Shown here in pieces: positions 8,330-17,285 of a DNA stretch of 64,000 nucleotides. The stretch covers positions 231,127 through 295,126 of the forward strand of contig NZ_VSSS01000026.1 of NCBI RefSeq assembly GCF_008123425.1. The letters are read 5' to 3'. The DNA is from Bradyrhizobium rifense (lineage in GTDB: Bacteria; Pseudomonadota; Alphaproteobacteria; Rhizobiales; Xanthobacteraceae). Numbering within the stretch: position 1 is the stretch's first letter; every line of letters starts with the position of its first letter. Position numbers and translations under genes: made by a program. The notes beneath the pieces were generated by a model. That model saw only the letters and a list, made by a program, of their open reading frames with translations. It was not told where the DNA came from and searched no databases.

Positions 8330-9670
8330 TCAGGCTGACGCGACCTCCGGCGCCCGTTTCGCGAAGCGGCTCGCGGGCCGCGGCAGACCAAGATGCTCGC
8401 GGAGCGTCGTGCCCGTGTATTCGGTCCGGAACAATCCGCGCTTTTGCAGGATCGGGACGACGGTATCGACGAAGGTCTCCAGCCCCGTGGGCAGCACGTC
8501 CGGCATCAGATTAAACCCGTCGGCGGCGCCGGCCTTGAACCAGGTCTCGATGTCGTCGGCGATCTGCTCCGGCGTGCCGACGATGATGCGATGGCCCACG
8601 CCGCCGCCGAGCGCGCGGATCAATTGACGGACAGTGAGATTGCCGCGCCGCGCGAGGTTCACGGTGCCCTGGAACATGGTGTGATTGGCGTTCGCTGGAA
8701 GCGGCAACGGGTCGGGAAGCGGCTTGTCGAGCTCAAGCAAAGCAGGGTCGATCTGAAGTGTGCCGGCCAGCCGCGTCAGGCTGTATTCGATCGGCACCAG
8801 CTCCCAGAGTTCGTCCTGCCGCCGCTTCGCCTCTGCCTCGGTACTGCCGATGACGGTCGCAAGGCCCGGCAGAATGACGATGGAATCGCCGGAACGCCCG
8901 TAGGCCGCTGCTCGCGTGCGCAGATCGCGCGCATAGGCGACGCCTTCCTCGATCGATTGCGCCAGCGTGAATACCGCTTCCGCATAGGCGGCGGCGAAGT
9001 CGCGGCCGTCATTGGAGCCGCCCGCCTGGACCGTGACCGGTCGTCCCTGCGGCGAGCGCGGCACGTTCAGGGGGCCGGCGATCGAATAATGCGGGCCGCG
9101 GTGGGCGATCGGATGCACTTTCGAAATATCGACGAACCGCGCGCTCGCCTTGTCGCCGACGAAGGCGTCGTCCTCCCAGCTGTCGAACAAGGCGTGGACG
9201 ACGTCGGTGAATTCCTTGGCGCGCTCGTAGCGGGCCTTGTGCTCCAGTGCGCCCGTGAGGCCGAAGTTGCGGCTTGAAGCGGCATCCGCGGTCGTGACAG
9301 CGTTCCACCCTGAGCGTCCGCCGCTGGCATGGTCGAGCGTCACGAAGCGGCGCGCAATGTTGTAAGGCTCATTGTAGGTCGTGGAGACCGTGCCGATCAG
9401 ACCGACATGCGTCGTCGTGGCTGCGACCGTCGCCAGCACGATCGTTGGTTCCAGCGAGGTGAACGATCGGTAGTCGATGCGATCGTTCACGGCCGGCGAG
9501 TCCGCCAGAAAGATTGCGTCAAACTTTCCGCGCTCGGCAATCTGCGCCACCCGCACATAATGACCGAGATCGAAGAACGCGCGCGGATCGCTGTCCGGCA
9601 GCCGCCAGGCTGACGGGTAGACGCCGGAGTGAAGCAGGTTGACGTTCAGGTGTAGTTGGCGTGGTGGCAT
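8330..9670 (-). CDS. LLM-class monooxygenase, NtaA/SnaA/DszA family
   Basis: The 446-aa FMNH2-dependent monooxygenase belongs to the nitrilotriacetate/DszA subgroup of the luciferase superfamily. Segments such as LHSGVYPSAWRLPD, RGKFDAIFLAD, DHASGGRSGWNAVT and VQAGGSNDGRDFAA are characteristic. It is longer than SsuD, with the insertion typical of NtaA/DszA. It converges with the upstream LLM gene, with only 1 bp between their stops. I chose the ATG at 9670; an in-frame TTG at 9703 is possible, and neither has a strong ribosome binding site. It is probably co-transcribed with the SsuA-like gene at 9714-10679. Confidence 0.87.
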   Translation of the reverse strand: MPPRQLHLNVNLLHSGVYPSAWRLPDSDPRAFFDLGHYVRVAQIAERGKFDAIFLADSPAVNDRIDYRSFTSLEPTIVLATVAATTTHVGLIGTVSTTYNEPYNIARRFVTLDHASGGRSGWNAVTTADAASSRNFGLTGALEHKARYERAKEFTDVVHALFDSWEDDAFVGDKASARFVDISKVHPIAHRGPHYSIAGPLNVPRSPQGRPVTVQAGGSNDGRDFAAAYAEAVFTLAQSIEEGVAYARDLRTRAAAYGRSGDSIVILPGLATVIGSTEAEAKRRQDELWELVPIEYSLTRLAGTLQIDPALLELDKPLPDPLPLPANANHTMFQGTVNLARRGNLTVRQLIRALGGGVGHRIIVGTPEQIADDIETWFKAGAADGFNLMPDVLPTGLETFVDTVVPILQKRGLFRTEYTGTTLREHLGLPRPASRFAKRAPEVASA

Positions 9671-9713
9671 GAGGATTCCGAAAGGGGGCGGCTTAAGCCG
9701 CAAGCAGCGGAGA

Positions 9714-10679
9714 TCAAGACCCCTTCGGGGACCAGATCTTGATGGCGGTGGTGTCGATCTTTACGGGAATCAGACCTTCGGCGTGGAACGCATCGGCAAT
9801 GCGCTGCTGCTCCGACAGGCCCGGGCCGGTGACCGCGCCGACCTGATAGGAGCGATGGCTGTTGGCCTCCTCGACGGTTGCCGCATCTATACCCCAGAGG
9901 CCGGCGAGCAATGCCGCCGCGTCCTTCGGCTGGGCCTTCACCCATTTGCCGGTCTCGGAGAGTTTTGCGAAGATCACGTTGAGGACCTGATCGTGCTTGT
10001 CCGCATACGCGGCAGAAGCGAGGTAGTAGCGCTTGTAGCTCGCAAGGCCGTTGCCGCCGTCGGATAAAATCCGGCCCTTCGTCTGGTGCAAGGCGCTGGT
10101 CAGGAACGGATCCCAGGCGACCCAGGCATCGACATTATTACTGACGAAGGCAGCACGGCCGTCTGCCGGCGTCAGATAAGCAGGCGTGATGTCCTTGAAG
10201 CTCAGGCCGGATTTCGCCAGAGCTGCGAGCAGCAGATAGTGGCTGCCGGCGCCCTTGGTCACGGCAATCTTCTTGCCCTTGAGTTCGGCGATGGTCTTGA
10301 TGGCCGACGGCTCCGGAATGACAATCGCCTGCGCGGCCGGCGAGGCGGCTTCCTCGGCGATGTAGGCGAGCTTGGCGACCGCTGCCTGCGCGAAGATCGG
10401 CACCGTGTCGGCGACGTCGGCGCCGAAATCGATGCTGCCGATGTTGATCGCCTCCAGCAGCGGCAGGCCGCTGGTGAATTCGTGCCAGGAGATGGTGACG
10501 CCGAGCGGCGCCAGCGCCTTCTCCAGCTCTCCGTTGGTCTTCAGGATCGCCGTCAGCGTCGAGGATTTTTGATAGCCGATCCGGAGCTCCTCGGACATCG
10601 CGGGCTGAACGGACGCCATGGCAAAGAAGCCGAGCGCAGCCGCGGCGAGGGCTCGCAGGCGAAACGTGAGATGATGCAT
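9714..10679 (-). CDS. SsuA-like aliphatic sulfonate-binding protein
   Basis: The 321-aa periplasmic protein has a Sec signal peptide (ALAAAALGFFAMASVQPAMS). The SsuA hallmark LRIGYQKSSTLTAILK follows, then WHEFTSGLPLLEAINIGSIDFG. Compared with the Tat-type protein at 4369 it is closer to canonical SsuA. It has no adjacent ABC permease or ATPase, so it may deliver substrate to one of the other two SsuBC pairs in the window. The ATG at 10679 is preferred to a TTG at 10697. Confidence 0.9.
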   Translation of the reverse strand: MHHLTFRLRALAAAALGFFAMASVQPAMSEELRIGYQKSSTLTAILKTNGELEKALAPLGVTISWHEFTSGLPLLEAINIGSIDFGADVADTVPIFAQAAVAKLAYIAEEAASPAAQAIVIPEPSAIKTIAELKGKKIAVTKGAGSHYLLLAALAKSGLSFKDITPAYLTPADGRAAFVSNNVDAWVAWDPFLTSALHQTKGRILSDGGNGLASYKRYYLASAAYADKHDQVLNVIFAKLSETGKWVKAQPKDAAALLAGLWGIDAATVEEANSHRSYQVGAVTGPGLSEQQRIADAFHAEGLIPVKIDTTAIKIWSPKGS

Positions 10680-10820
10680 TTCGGGTATCCGGTTCAACGT
10701 AACTGCCTTGCCGTCCCGACCTCTGTTTGGGGAGACTGGGACGGCTCACTTTGCCGGCAAACGGGTCCGCGTGGCAATTTCGCAGTCGGGCGCAGAAGGG
10801 AACGAACATTCTCTCGTGCG

Positions 10821-12389
10821 TTAGCAATTGAGAACGGAGTTGTCGGTATCGCAGTTCGACGCGAGACGCTTCCGTGTGGCGTAACTCTCGCCAAAAATCA
10901 CGAAGCTCGCCAGCGCCATGATCCAGACGGATAGCCCGCCATAGAGCATCACGAGCCTGAAACCATGGATCAGCGCATCTTGCACGGCGGTGTCCGCTGC
11001 CGGAAGGAGGCTCAGCTCGGGGATATCGGACAGGCGGGCGGTGCCGCCCGCGATGCGTTCCGCAAGATATTGCAGGCGACCGGCATCGAGCCCACCAGGC
11101 AGCGCGCTGCGCAGCCAGGAGGAAATGCCTGCGATCAGGATGAAACCCATCAAGGCGATGTTGATCGCCAGCGAAATCATGCGGGCGCTCATGTCGATGC
11201 CGGATGCCATGCCGGCCCGTGTGCTCGACACCGCCCCCGTGGTGACGTTGGTCACCGGCGTGTTGGTGAGGGCGAGGCCTACGCCCGCAAGCAGACATCC
11301 TGGCGCCAGCGTCAGCCAGGTGACGTGCGCGACGCCGCTGACGGCCCACATCAGCATGAAACCAAGGCCGATGACGAACAGGCCGAAGGGAATGGCGATG
11401 CCGCCGCCGAACCTCAGCAATATCCGTTCGCCGAGCGGCGGAATCACCAGCGTCGGAAGCGTGTAGGTCAGCAATGCGAGACCGGCCGTGAGATTGTCGT
11501 AGCCAAGCGCGCTGCGAAAGAAGATCGGCAGGTAGATCATGAAGGACCAGAAGCTGAAGTTCATGCCGGCCGACCCGAGCAGCGCACCGGAGAAGGCGCG
11601 TATCCGGAACACCGAGAAATCGAACATCGGACGAGCGCTATGCAGCTCGGCCAGCACGAAGGCGATAAAGCTCAGAACAGCCGTCGCGACGATCGCCAGG
11701 CCGGTCAGGCTGCCGAAGCCGAAGTCGGGGCCTTCCGTGATATAGAAGGCGACGCAGAATACCGATGTCGAAAGCGTCACGATGCCCGCGATGTCGAGAT
11801 GTTTTGCCTCGGGATCGCGCGACTCCCGTACGCCCGTCACGGCAAGCGCGATGGTGACGATCGCGATGAATGCGTGGATCAGGAACACCCATTGCCAGCC
11901 GGAGACGGCGACGATCGCCGCGCCGATGATGGGTCCGAAGCCAAGCCCGATGCCGAAGATGATGCCCCAGGCGGCAAAGGCTCGTGCGCGCGGTGCGCCC
12001 TCCTGGAATTGATGGGAGAGAACCGCGACCTGGCAGATCAGCATCGCGCCACCGCTCATGCCCTGAAGGAAGCGGCTCACGATGAGGAGGAGCGCGTCCT
12101 CCGCCAGGCCGCAGATCAGCGAAGCCAGGCCGAACACGGCGATGCTGACGACGAACACGCGCTTTCGACCATAACGATCCGCCAGCGTGCCTGTGGCCAT
12201 CAGCACCGTCGTGACCGCGATGGTGTAGGCATTCATGATCCATTGCAGCTGCTGGAAGTAGGCATGCAGCACCGTCTCCAGCGTGGGAAGGATCGTCGGA
12301 ACGCTGGAGATCTCCAGACCGAACATGAGGGACGCGAGGCAGGCCGCGGCCAGGGCGATCGTGTTTCGTCGTGATGGTGAGACCGTCAA
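10821..12389 (-). CDS. MFS transporter, DHA2 (EmrB/QacA) family
   Basis: The 522-aa multi-spanning membrane protein is of the 14-helix drug:H+ antiporter family. It carries motif A as GTLADRYGRKRVFV, motif C-like GIGLGFGPIIGAAI, and LQWIMNAYTIAVTTVLMATG in the first helices. The open frame runs to 12515. A TTG at 12389 preceded by GGAGG eight bases upstream fits the family start better, because the extra 42 residues are Arg-rich and unlike a transporter. It is divergent from a LysR gene. It may export toxic organosulfur intermediates, but that is a guess from location. Confidence 0.85.
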   Translation of the reverse strand: MTVSPSRRNTIALAAACLASLMFGLEISSVPTILPTLETVLHAYFQQLQWIMNAYTIAVTTVLMATGTLADRYGRKRVFVVSIAVFGLASLICGLAEDALLLIVSRFLQGMSGGAMLICQVAVLSHQFQEGAPRARAFAAWGIIFGIGLGFGPIIGAAIVAVSGWQWVFLIHAFIAIVTIALAVTGVRESRDPEAKHLDIAGIVTLSTSVFCVAFYITEGPDFGFGSLTGLAIVATAVLSFIAFVLAELHSARPMFDFSVFRIRAFSGALLGSAGMNFSFWSFMIYLPIFFRSALGYDNLTAGLALLTYTLPTLVIPPLGERILLRFGGGIAIPFGLFVIGLGFMLMWAVSGVAHVTWLTLAPGCLLAGVGLALTNTPVTNVTTGAVSSTRAGMASGIDMSARMISLAINIALMGFILIAGISSWLRSALPGGLDAGRLQYLAERIAGGTARLSDIPELSLLPAADTAVQDALIHGFRLVMLYGGLSVWIMALASFVIFGESYATRKRLASNCDTDNSVLNC

Positions 12390-12519
12390 GGCGGTGACCT
12401 CCAAACGTGATGCTGATTGCCGGCGCGGACGCGACGTCGCTCGCTCCGGGAAAGGGTGCTTTCCCGTGCGCCATGTCCGCGTTAGGCGGGGCGAACATAG
12501 GGCCCCCTTGACCACAACA

Positions 12520-12540
12520 AAATCCGATCAATATAGATTT
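12520..12540. promoter_or_regulatory. Putative LysR operator AAATC-N11-GATTT
   Basis: A perfect 5-bp inverted repeat with an 11-base spacer and an AT-rich centre lies 26 bp upstream of the LysR start and in the divergent region shared with the MFS gene. The T-N11-A geometry is the classic LysR-family recognition site, so autoregulation and control of the transporter are plausible. Confidence 0.5.
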
Positions 12541-12566
12541 CAGAGACAACGAAACCGGATGATGCA

Positions 12567-13421
12567 ATGCTCTCGCTCGATGTCGATGCCGTCAGAGCCT
12601 TTGTGATGGTGGCGGACCTTCACAGTTTTACGCGGGCCGCCAAGGCGCTGGGGACCACGCAAGGCGCGATCAGCGTCAAGCTGAAGCGGCTGGAGGATCG
12701 CGTCGGGCATCGATTGCTCGAACGCACGCCGCGATCGGTGCGGCTGTCGGCGCAGGGGACGGCGTTCCTGCAGGGCGCACGGGAGCTCATCGCGGCTCAC
12801 GAACGTGCGATCGCCGGGCTCAATGCGCCGCCGCGTCACTTCGGCCTTGGTATTGCCGCGCATGTCGCGGGCCCGGAAGTTCCGGCCTTGCTGTCACGGC
12901 TGCACGCGCATGATCCGAATTTGACCATCGAGGTCCAGCTCGACAATTCGCGCAATCTCCTTGATCTATTTGATCAGGGACGGTTAGACGCGGCCATCGT
13001 TCAGCGCGAGGACGATCGTCGCGATGGCGAGACGCTGGCGCACGAGCGCTTCGGCTGGTTTGCGGCGCAAGGGTTCGATCACAGGGAGGGCGAGCCCCTG
13101 CGCCTCGCCGCACTGGCTCCGACCTGCGGCGTGCGCAACATCGCCACACAGGCGCTGGATGTGGCCGGCATCAAATGGATCGAGGTGTTTCTGGGTGGCG
13201 GCTCCTCGGCGGTCCATGCCGCCGTTGTGGCGGGGCTTGCGATCGCGCCACTGTCGTATCGGATCGCGCCGGCCGGCACCATCGACGTCGGCGCCAAGCT
13301 CGGACTTCCCAAGCTGCCGCCGTCGGAGGTCGTGCTTCATTCGTCCCTGACCGACCGCCGGTCGCGGGCCGCGCTGGGAGCGCTCGCAGCCGCATTCCGC
13401 GAACATCGCGCGAAGGGGTGA
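12567..13421 (+). CDS. LysR-family transcriptional regulator
   Basis: The 284-aa regulator has an N-terminal winged helix-turn-helix (AFVMVADLHSFTRAAKALGT, then QGAISVKLKRLEDRVGHRLL, ERTPRSVRLSAQG). A periplasmic-binding-protein-like effector domain follows. It is divergent from the MFS transporter, the usual position for a LysR protein that controls its neighbour. The Ser/Thr pattern does not reveal an effector; sulfate, adenosine phosphosulfate or a sulfonate metabolite are candidates given the locus. Confidence 0.92.
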   Translation: MLSLDVDAVRAFVMVADLHSFTRAAKALGTTQGAISVKLKRLEDRVGHRLLERTPRSVRLSAQGTAFLQGARELIAAHERAIAGLNAPPRHFGLGIAAHVAGPEVPALLSRLHAHDPNLTIEVQLDNSRNLLDLFDQGRLDAAIVQREDDRRDGETLAHERFGWFAAQGFDHREGEPLRLAALAPTCGVRNIATQALDVAGIKWIEVFLGGGSSAVHAAVVAGLAIAPLSYRIAPAGTIDVGAKLGLPKLPPSEVVLHSSLTDRRSRAALGALAAAFREHRAKG

Positions 13422-13433
13422 GCGTCACCCTTG

Positions 13434-14840
13434 CTATTCGGCGGCGTCGGATTGGAACGCATCCGCCGACGGCGCGCGCCGAAAACTCGCGCCGGGATGC
13501 GTGCTGTGCAACCGCGGACCGCGCCCCGGAAACAGCTTTTCGCGTAGCGTGCCGTCGCGATAGGCGGTCTTGTAGACGCCGCGCGATTGCAGCTCCGGCA
13601 CCACAAGATCGACAAAGGCGTTCAGCGACTCCGGTGCGACCAGGCGGAACAGATTGAAACCGTCGACGTCGGTTTCGTCCGCCCAGGCGATCAGCTCGTC
13701 GGCGACGTCCTGCGGCGAGCCGACCACGAAGGGCGAACGGGCGCCGGCGCGGCTCAATCTGGCGAGGTCGCCGACATTGACAGGCCGGTCGCTCCGCACC
13801 GTGAAGTTTTCAACCATCGACTGGATGGCGTTGCTCTCGACATATTCGATCGGCTGGTCGGGTCGGTAGGTCGAAAAGTCGATGCCGGTCCAGCCCGACA
13901 ACAGGGCGAGCTGACCGGTCTGGTCGACATGCCGTGCGTAGTCCTCGAGCAGATCATTCGCCTCGGCACGTGTCGGCGCCACGATCACGGTCGCGCCGGC
14001 AAACAGGCGGATGTCGTAGGGATCGCGGCCATAGGCCTTGGCCGCCTCGCGTATCTCGCGGACTGCGCGTGCCAGGATGGGCTTGGTCTGGCCGTTGAGA
14101 AAGATCGCTTCCGAATGTTGGGCGGCGAAGGCGCGACCGCGCTTCGAGGTGCCGGCCTGATACAGCAGCGGCGTCCGCTGCGGCGAGGGCTCGGCGAGAT
14201 GGATGCCGTCGACCTTGAAATAAGGGCCGTTGTGCACCACGCGGTGAAGCTTTGCAGGGTCCGTGAAGATGCGGCTGCCGCGATCACGGCGGACGGCGTC
14301 ATCCTCCCAGCTTCCTTCCCACAGCTTGTAGGCCGCGGTGAGGAAGTCCTCGGCCGCGTCATAACGGTCGTCATGGGCGCGGTTGGCCGGAAGGCCCATG
14401 CCGCGCGCGCCGCTGTCGAGATAGCCGGTGACGATGTTCCAGCCGATCCTGCCCTTGGTGAGATGGTCGAGCGTCGAAAATTTGCGGGCCAGCTGATAGG
14501 GATGCTCGAAGGTCAGGTTCGAGGTGATGCCGAAGCCGAGATGGTGGGTGACGAGCGCCATGGCGGACACCAGCAGTGTCGGGTCGGCGTTGGGAAGCTG
14601 CACGGCGTGCAATGCGGCGGCATCGGTATTGCCGCGATAGACGTCGTATACGCCGAACACATCCGCCAGGAAGATGCCGTCGAGCAGGCCTCGCTCCGCG
14701 GTCCTGGCGTAGTCAGCCCAATATTCGAGCGTGTTGTAGTCGATCGACGCGTCGCGCGGATGAGACCATAGGCCGGCCCAATTGTGGCTCGGCGCGGTCA
14801 TGTTGAAGGCGTTGAAGCGCAGCTCGCGCGGTCTCGTCAT
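13434..14840 (-). CDS. LLM-class monooxygenase, NtaA/SnaA/DszA family (second copy)
   Basis: This 468-aa FMNH2-dependent monooxygenase is of the NtaA/DszA subgroup. RELRFNAFNMTAPSHNWAGLW, LLDGIFLADVFGVYD, DHLTKGRIGWNIVTGYL and LYQAGTSKRGRAFAAQHSEA match the family blocks of DszA-type enzymes and related sulfone monooxygenases. It is clearly distinct from the 8330-9670 protein, being longer with a different C-terminus. It is convergent with the LysR gene and divergent from the O-acetylhomoserine sulfhydrylase, so the 252-bp region 14841-15092 must contain promoters for both directions. Confidence 0.88.
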   Translation of the reverse strand: MTRPRELRFNAFNMTAPSHNWAGLWSHPRDASIDYNTLEYWADYARTAERGLLDGIFLADVFGVYDVYRGNTDAAALHAVQLPNADPTLLVSAMALVTHHLGFGITSNLTFEHPYQLARKFSTLDHLTKGRIGWNIVTGYLDSGARGMGLPANRAHDDRYDAAEDFLTAAYKLWEGSWEDDAVRRDRGSRIFTDPAKLHRVVHNGPYFKVDGIHLAEPSPQRTPLLYQAGTSKRGRAFAAQHSEAIFLNGQTKPILARAVREIREAAKAYGRDPYDIRLFAGATVIVAPTRAEANDLLEDYARHVDQTGQLALLSGWTGIDFSTYRPDQPIEYVESNAIQSMVENFTVRSDRPVNVGDLARLSRAGARSPFVVGSPQDVADELIAWADETDVDGFNLFRLVAPESLNAFVDLVVPELQSRGVYKTAYRDGTLREKLFPGRGPRLHSTHPGASFRRAPSADAFQSDAAE

Positions 14841-15092
14841 GGTCGGTCCCGATCATCAATTGCGAAGCACATCCGCTCCGCGCGAAATTTTTAACATCTT
14901 GCGTGAGCGAGTTTGTTTCCAATTAGGCGAAGGAGCTGAAAGAAACGCGTTACGAAGCGACGGTGACGCAGCACGCGCATCGCTATTTTCCGGACACGCT
15001 CGACAGCCGTGGAATCCGCCCGCATCATTTTCATCGACAAGCACGGCTTGCCGCGCGAGGTGCGCGCGCTCGAGATCGAAAGGGAATTGCAG

Positions 15093-16412
15093 ATGGCATT
15101 GGAGACCCGGAACTTCGAGACGCTCGCGTTGCATGGTGGATCGTACCGCGCCGACCCCGCCACTGGGGCGGTGGCGGTTCCGATCTATCAAACCACGTCG
15201 TTCCAGTTCGAAAACACGGATCACGCCTCGCGCCTGTTCGCGCTCGAGCAGCTTGGTCCAATCTACACCCGTATCGGCAATCCGACCCAGCAGGCCTTCG
15301 AGGATCGGCTTGCCGCACTCGAGGGCGGGGCGGCCGCCCTCGCAGTTGCCTCCGGACAGACGGCGTCCGCCTTCGCGATCTTCAACATCGCCCAGGCCGG
15401 CGACAACATCGTGTCCTCGACCGATCTTTACGGGGGCACCTGGACGTTGCTGTCGCAGACCCTGAAGCAGTTCGGCATCGAGGTCCGGTTCGTCGATCCT
15501 GCGGATCCCGAGAATTTCCGCCGCGCAACCGACGCGAAGACGCGGGCCTATTTCGGCGAGACGCTTCCTAATCCCAAGCTCAACGTCTTTCCGATCAAGG
15601 AGGTCGCGGACATCGGCCGCTCGCTGGGCGTGCCGCTCATTCTCGACAACACGGCGTCGCCCCTGATCGCACGTCCGTTCGAGCACGGCGCTGCGGTGGT
15701 GGTCTACTCCACGACCAAATATATCGGCGGCCATGGCACCGCGATCGGCGGCGCCATCGTCGACGGCGGCAATTTTGACTGGGCCGCGCATGCGGAGCGC
15801 TTCCCACTCCTGAACAAACCTGATGAGGCCTATCACGGTGCGATCTGGACCGAAGCCGCAAAGCCGCTCGGGCCGATCGCCTACATCCTGCGCGCCCGCG
15901 TCAAGCTGCTGCGCGACCTCGGCGCGTCGATCGCGCCGCAAAACGCCTTCCAGTTCATCCAGGGCATCGAGACCCTGCCGCTGCGTATCCGCCAGCACAA
16001 CGAGAACGCGGTGAAGGCCGCGAACTTCCTCGCCAAGCACCCCTCGGTCTCGAACGTGATCTTCCCCGGACTGCAGAGCGGGGAGAACCGGCGCAGGGCG
16101 GACGCCTATCTGAAGGGCGGCTTTGGCGGGCTGGTCGGCTTCGAGCTGAAAGGGGGCGTCGAAGCCGGCCGGCGGTTCATCGACGCGCTCAAGCTGTTCT
16201 ATCACGTCGCCAATATCGGCGACGCCCGCTCGCTGGCCATTCACCCGGCGTCGACGACGCATCAGCAGCTCACCGCAGCCGAGCAGCTCGCCGCCGGCGT
16301 CACGCCCGGTTACGTCCGCCTGTCGGTCGGAATCGAGCATCCCGACGACATCCTTGCGGATCTCGGTCAGGCGCTGGCACAGGCCGACGCCGGCGCGCGC
16401 AAAGCCGCGTGA
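15093..16412 (+). CDS. O-acetylhomoserine aminocarboxypropyltransferase (sulfhydrylase, MetY-like)
   Basis: The PLP enzyme condenses O-acetylhomoserine with sulfide (or methanethiol) to homocysteine (or methionine). The 439-aa length and the start FETLALHGGSYRADPATGA are standard. The segment VYSTTKYIGGHGTAIGG holds the PLP-binding Lys, and NVIFPGLQS and PASTTHQQLT are family blocks. The frame is open back to a GTG at 15009, but the ATG at 15093 fits family length and has AGGGAA upstream. It provides the second route, besides serine acetyltransferase, for fixing sulfide released from organosulfur compounds. Confidence 0.93.
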   Translation: MALETRNFETLALHGGSYRADPATGAVAVPIYQTTSFQFENTDHASRLFALEQLGPIYTRIGNPTQQAFEDRLAALEGGAAALAVASGQTASAFAIFNIAQAGDNIVSSTDLYGGTWTLLSQTLKQFGIEVRFVDPADPENFRRATDAKTRAYFGETLPNPKLNVFPIKEVADIGRSLGVPLILDNTASPLIARPFEHGAAVVVYSTTKYIGGHGTAIGGAIVDGGNFDWAAHAERFPLLNKPDEAYHGAIWTEAAKPLGPIAYILRARVKLLRDLGASIAPQNAFQFIQGIETLPLRIRQHNENAVKAANFLAKHPSVSNVIFPGLQSGENRRRADAYLKGGFGGLVGFELKGGVEAGRRFIDALKLFYHVANIGDARSLAIHPASTTHQQLTAAEQLAAGVTPGYVRLSVGIEHPDDILADLGQALAQADAGARKAA

Positions 16413-16447
16413 GACACATCATCCGAATTGCAACGGGACTAGAGATC

Positions 16448-17245
16448 ATGAAAATCCTTCGTCGTACCGCCCAGGTTGCGGGCCTCTGGCTCGCATTCAC
16501 GGCGGCCGCCTTCGCCGGCGAACCGCTGAAGATCGCGACCAGCGCCGGCCCCGTTGGCCAACTGGCGTCCTTTGCCGCCAGGCTCGCCAAGGAGAAAGGG
16601 CAGGACGTCAAGATCGTCGAGCTGTCGGACTGGGTGGCATTGAACGAGGTCGTGAACAGCGGCGAGGTCGATGCCAATCTGTTCCAGCATGCGACCTATC
16701 TCGCGCTTCAGAACAAGCAACGCGGTTTCAATCTGGTGCAAGCCGATAAGGTCGGCGTGATTGCGCCAGTCGGCCTGTTCTCGAAGAAGATCAAGACGCT
16801 CGACGAGATCAAATCCGGCGACAGCGTCGCCATTCCGAACGAGCCGCTCAACGGCGCCCGCGGTCTGATTCTGCTGGAGCGGGCCGGGCTGATCAAGCTC
16901 GCGCCCGGCAAGGGCTTTTCGGTGAGCAAGTTCGACATCATCGATAATCCCAAGAATCTGAAGATCGTCGAGCTCGACCCGGCGCAGACCTATCGCTCGC
17001 TGGATGACGTGACGCTGGCGCTCGTCAATATCACCTATCTCATTCCGGCCGGCGGCGACCCGAAATCGGCGCTGATCATCGATCGTACCGTCGACGAAGG
17101 TCTGGTGCTGCGCTTCACGGCCCGTCCGGACAAGAAGGACGATCCGCGGCTGAAGGCGTTCATCCAGGTGTTCAATTCGCCCGAGGTGAAGCAGTTCATC
17201 GAGGACAAGCTGCCGGCGTTCATTCCGGCGGGGTTCGGCAGCTGA
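16448..17245 (+). CDS. MetQ/NlpA-family substrate-binding protein (orphan)
   Basis: The 265-aa exported binding protein is of the methionine-binding family. It has a cleavable signal (GLWLAFTAAAFA) and no evident lipobox. Family blocks include NEVVNSGEVDANLFQHATYL, GDSVAIPNEPLNGARGLILL and ALVNITYLIPAGGDPKSALI. MetN and MetI genes are absent from the surroundings, so it must use a transporter elsewhere or one of the sulfonate ABC systems. It lies between the homocysteine-forming enzyme and the AprA-like flavoprotein, 40 bp before the latter, probably in one operon. Confidence 0.9.
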   Translation: MKILRRTAQVAGLWLAFTAAAFAGEPLKIATSAGPVGQLASFAARLAKEKGQDVKIVELSDWVALNEVVNSGEVDANLFQHATYLALQNKQRGFNLVQADKVGVIAPVGLFSKKIKTLDEIKSGDSVAIPNEPLNGARGLILLERAGLIKLAPGKGFSVSKFDIIDNPKNLKIVELDPAQTYRSLDDVTLALVNITYLIPAGGDPKSALIIDRTVDEGLVLRFTARPDKKDDPRLKAFIQVFNSPEVKQFIEDKLPAFIPAGFGS

Positions 17246-17285
17246 GAGAGCGTGCTGCGCAGGGACATCAATCCGGAGACGAGCG

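Noticed and set aside
10965..12374. 469-codon plus-strand open frame
   Set aside because: It lies antisense to the MFS transporter, whose helices and motifs are clear; the opposite frame is Asp/Gln/Arg-rich shadow.
14841..15092. SAM-II or other methionine riboswitch before the O-acetylhomoserine sulfhydrylase
   Set aside because: This position is typical for SAM-II in alphaproteobacteria, but I could not find the conserved pseudoknot core sequences in the leader.
15009..15092. N-terminal extension or leader peptide of the sulfhydrylase from a GTG start
   Set aside because: The frame is open and reads ARIIFIDKHGLPREVRALEI, but the GTG has no ribosome binding site and family members start at the ATG at 15093.
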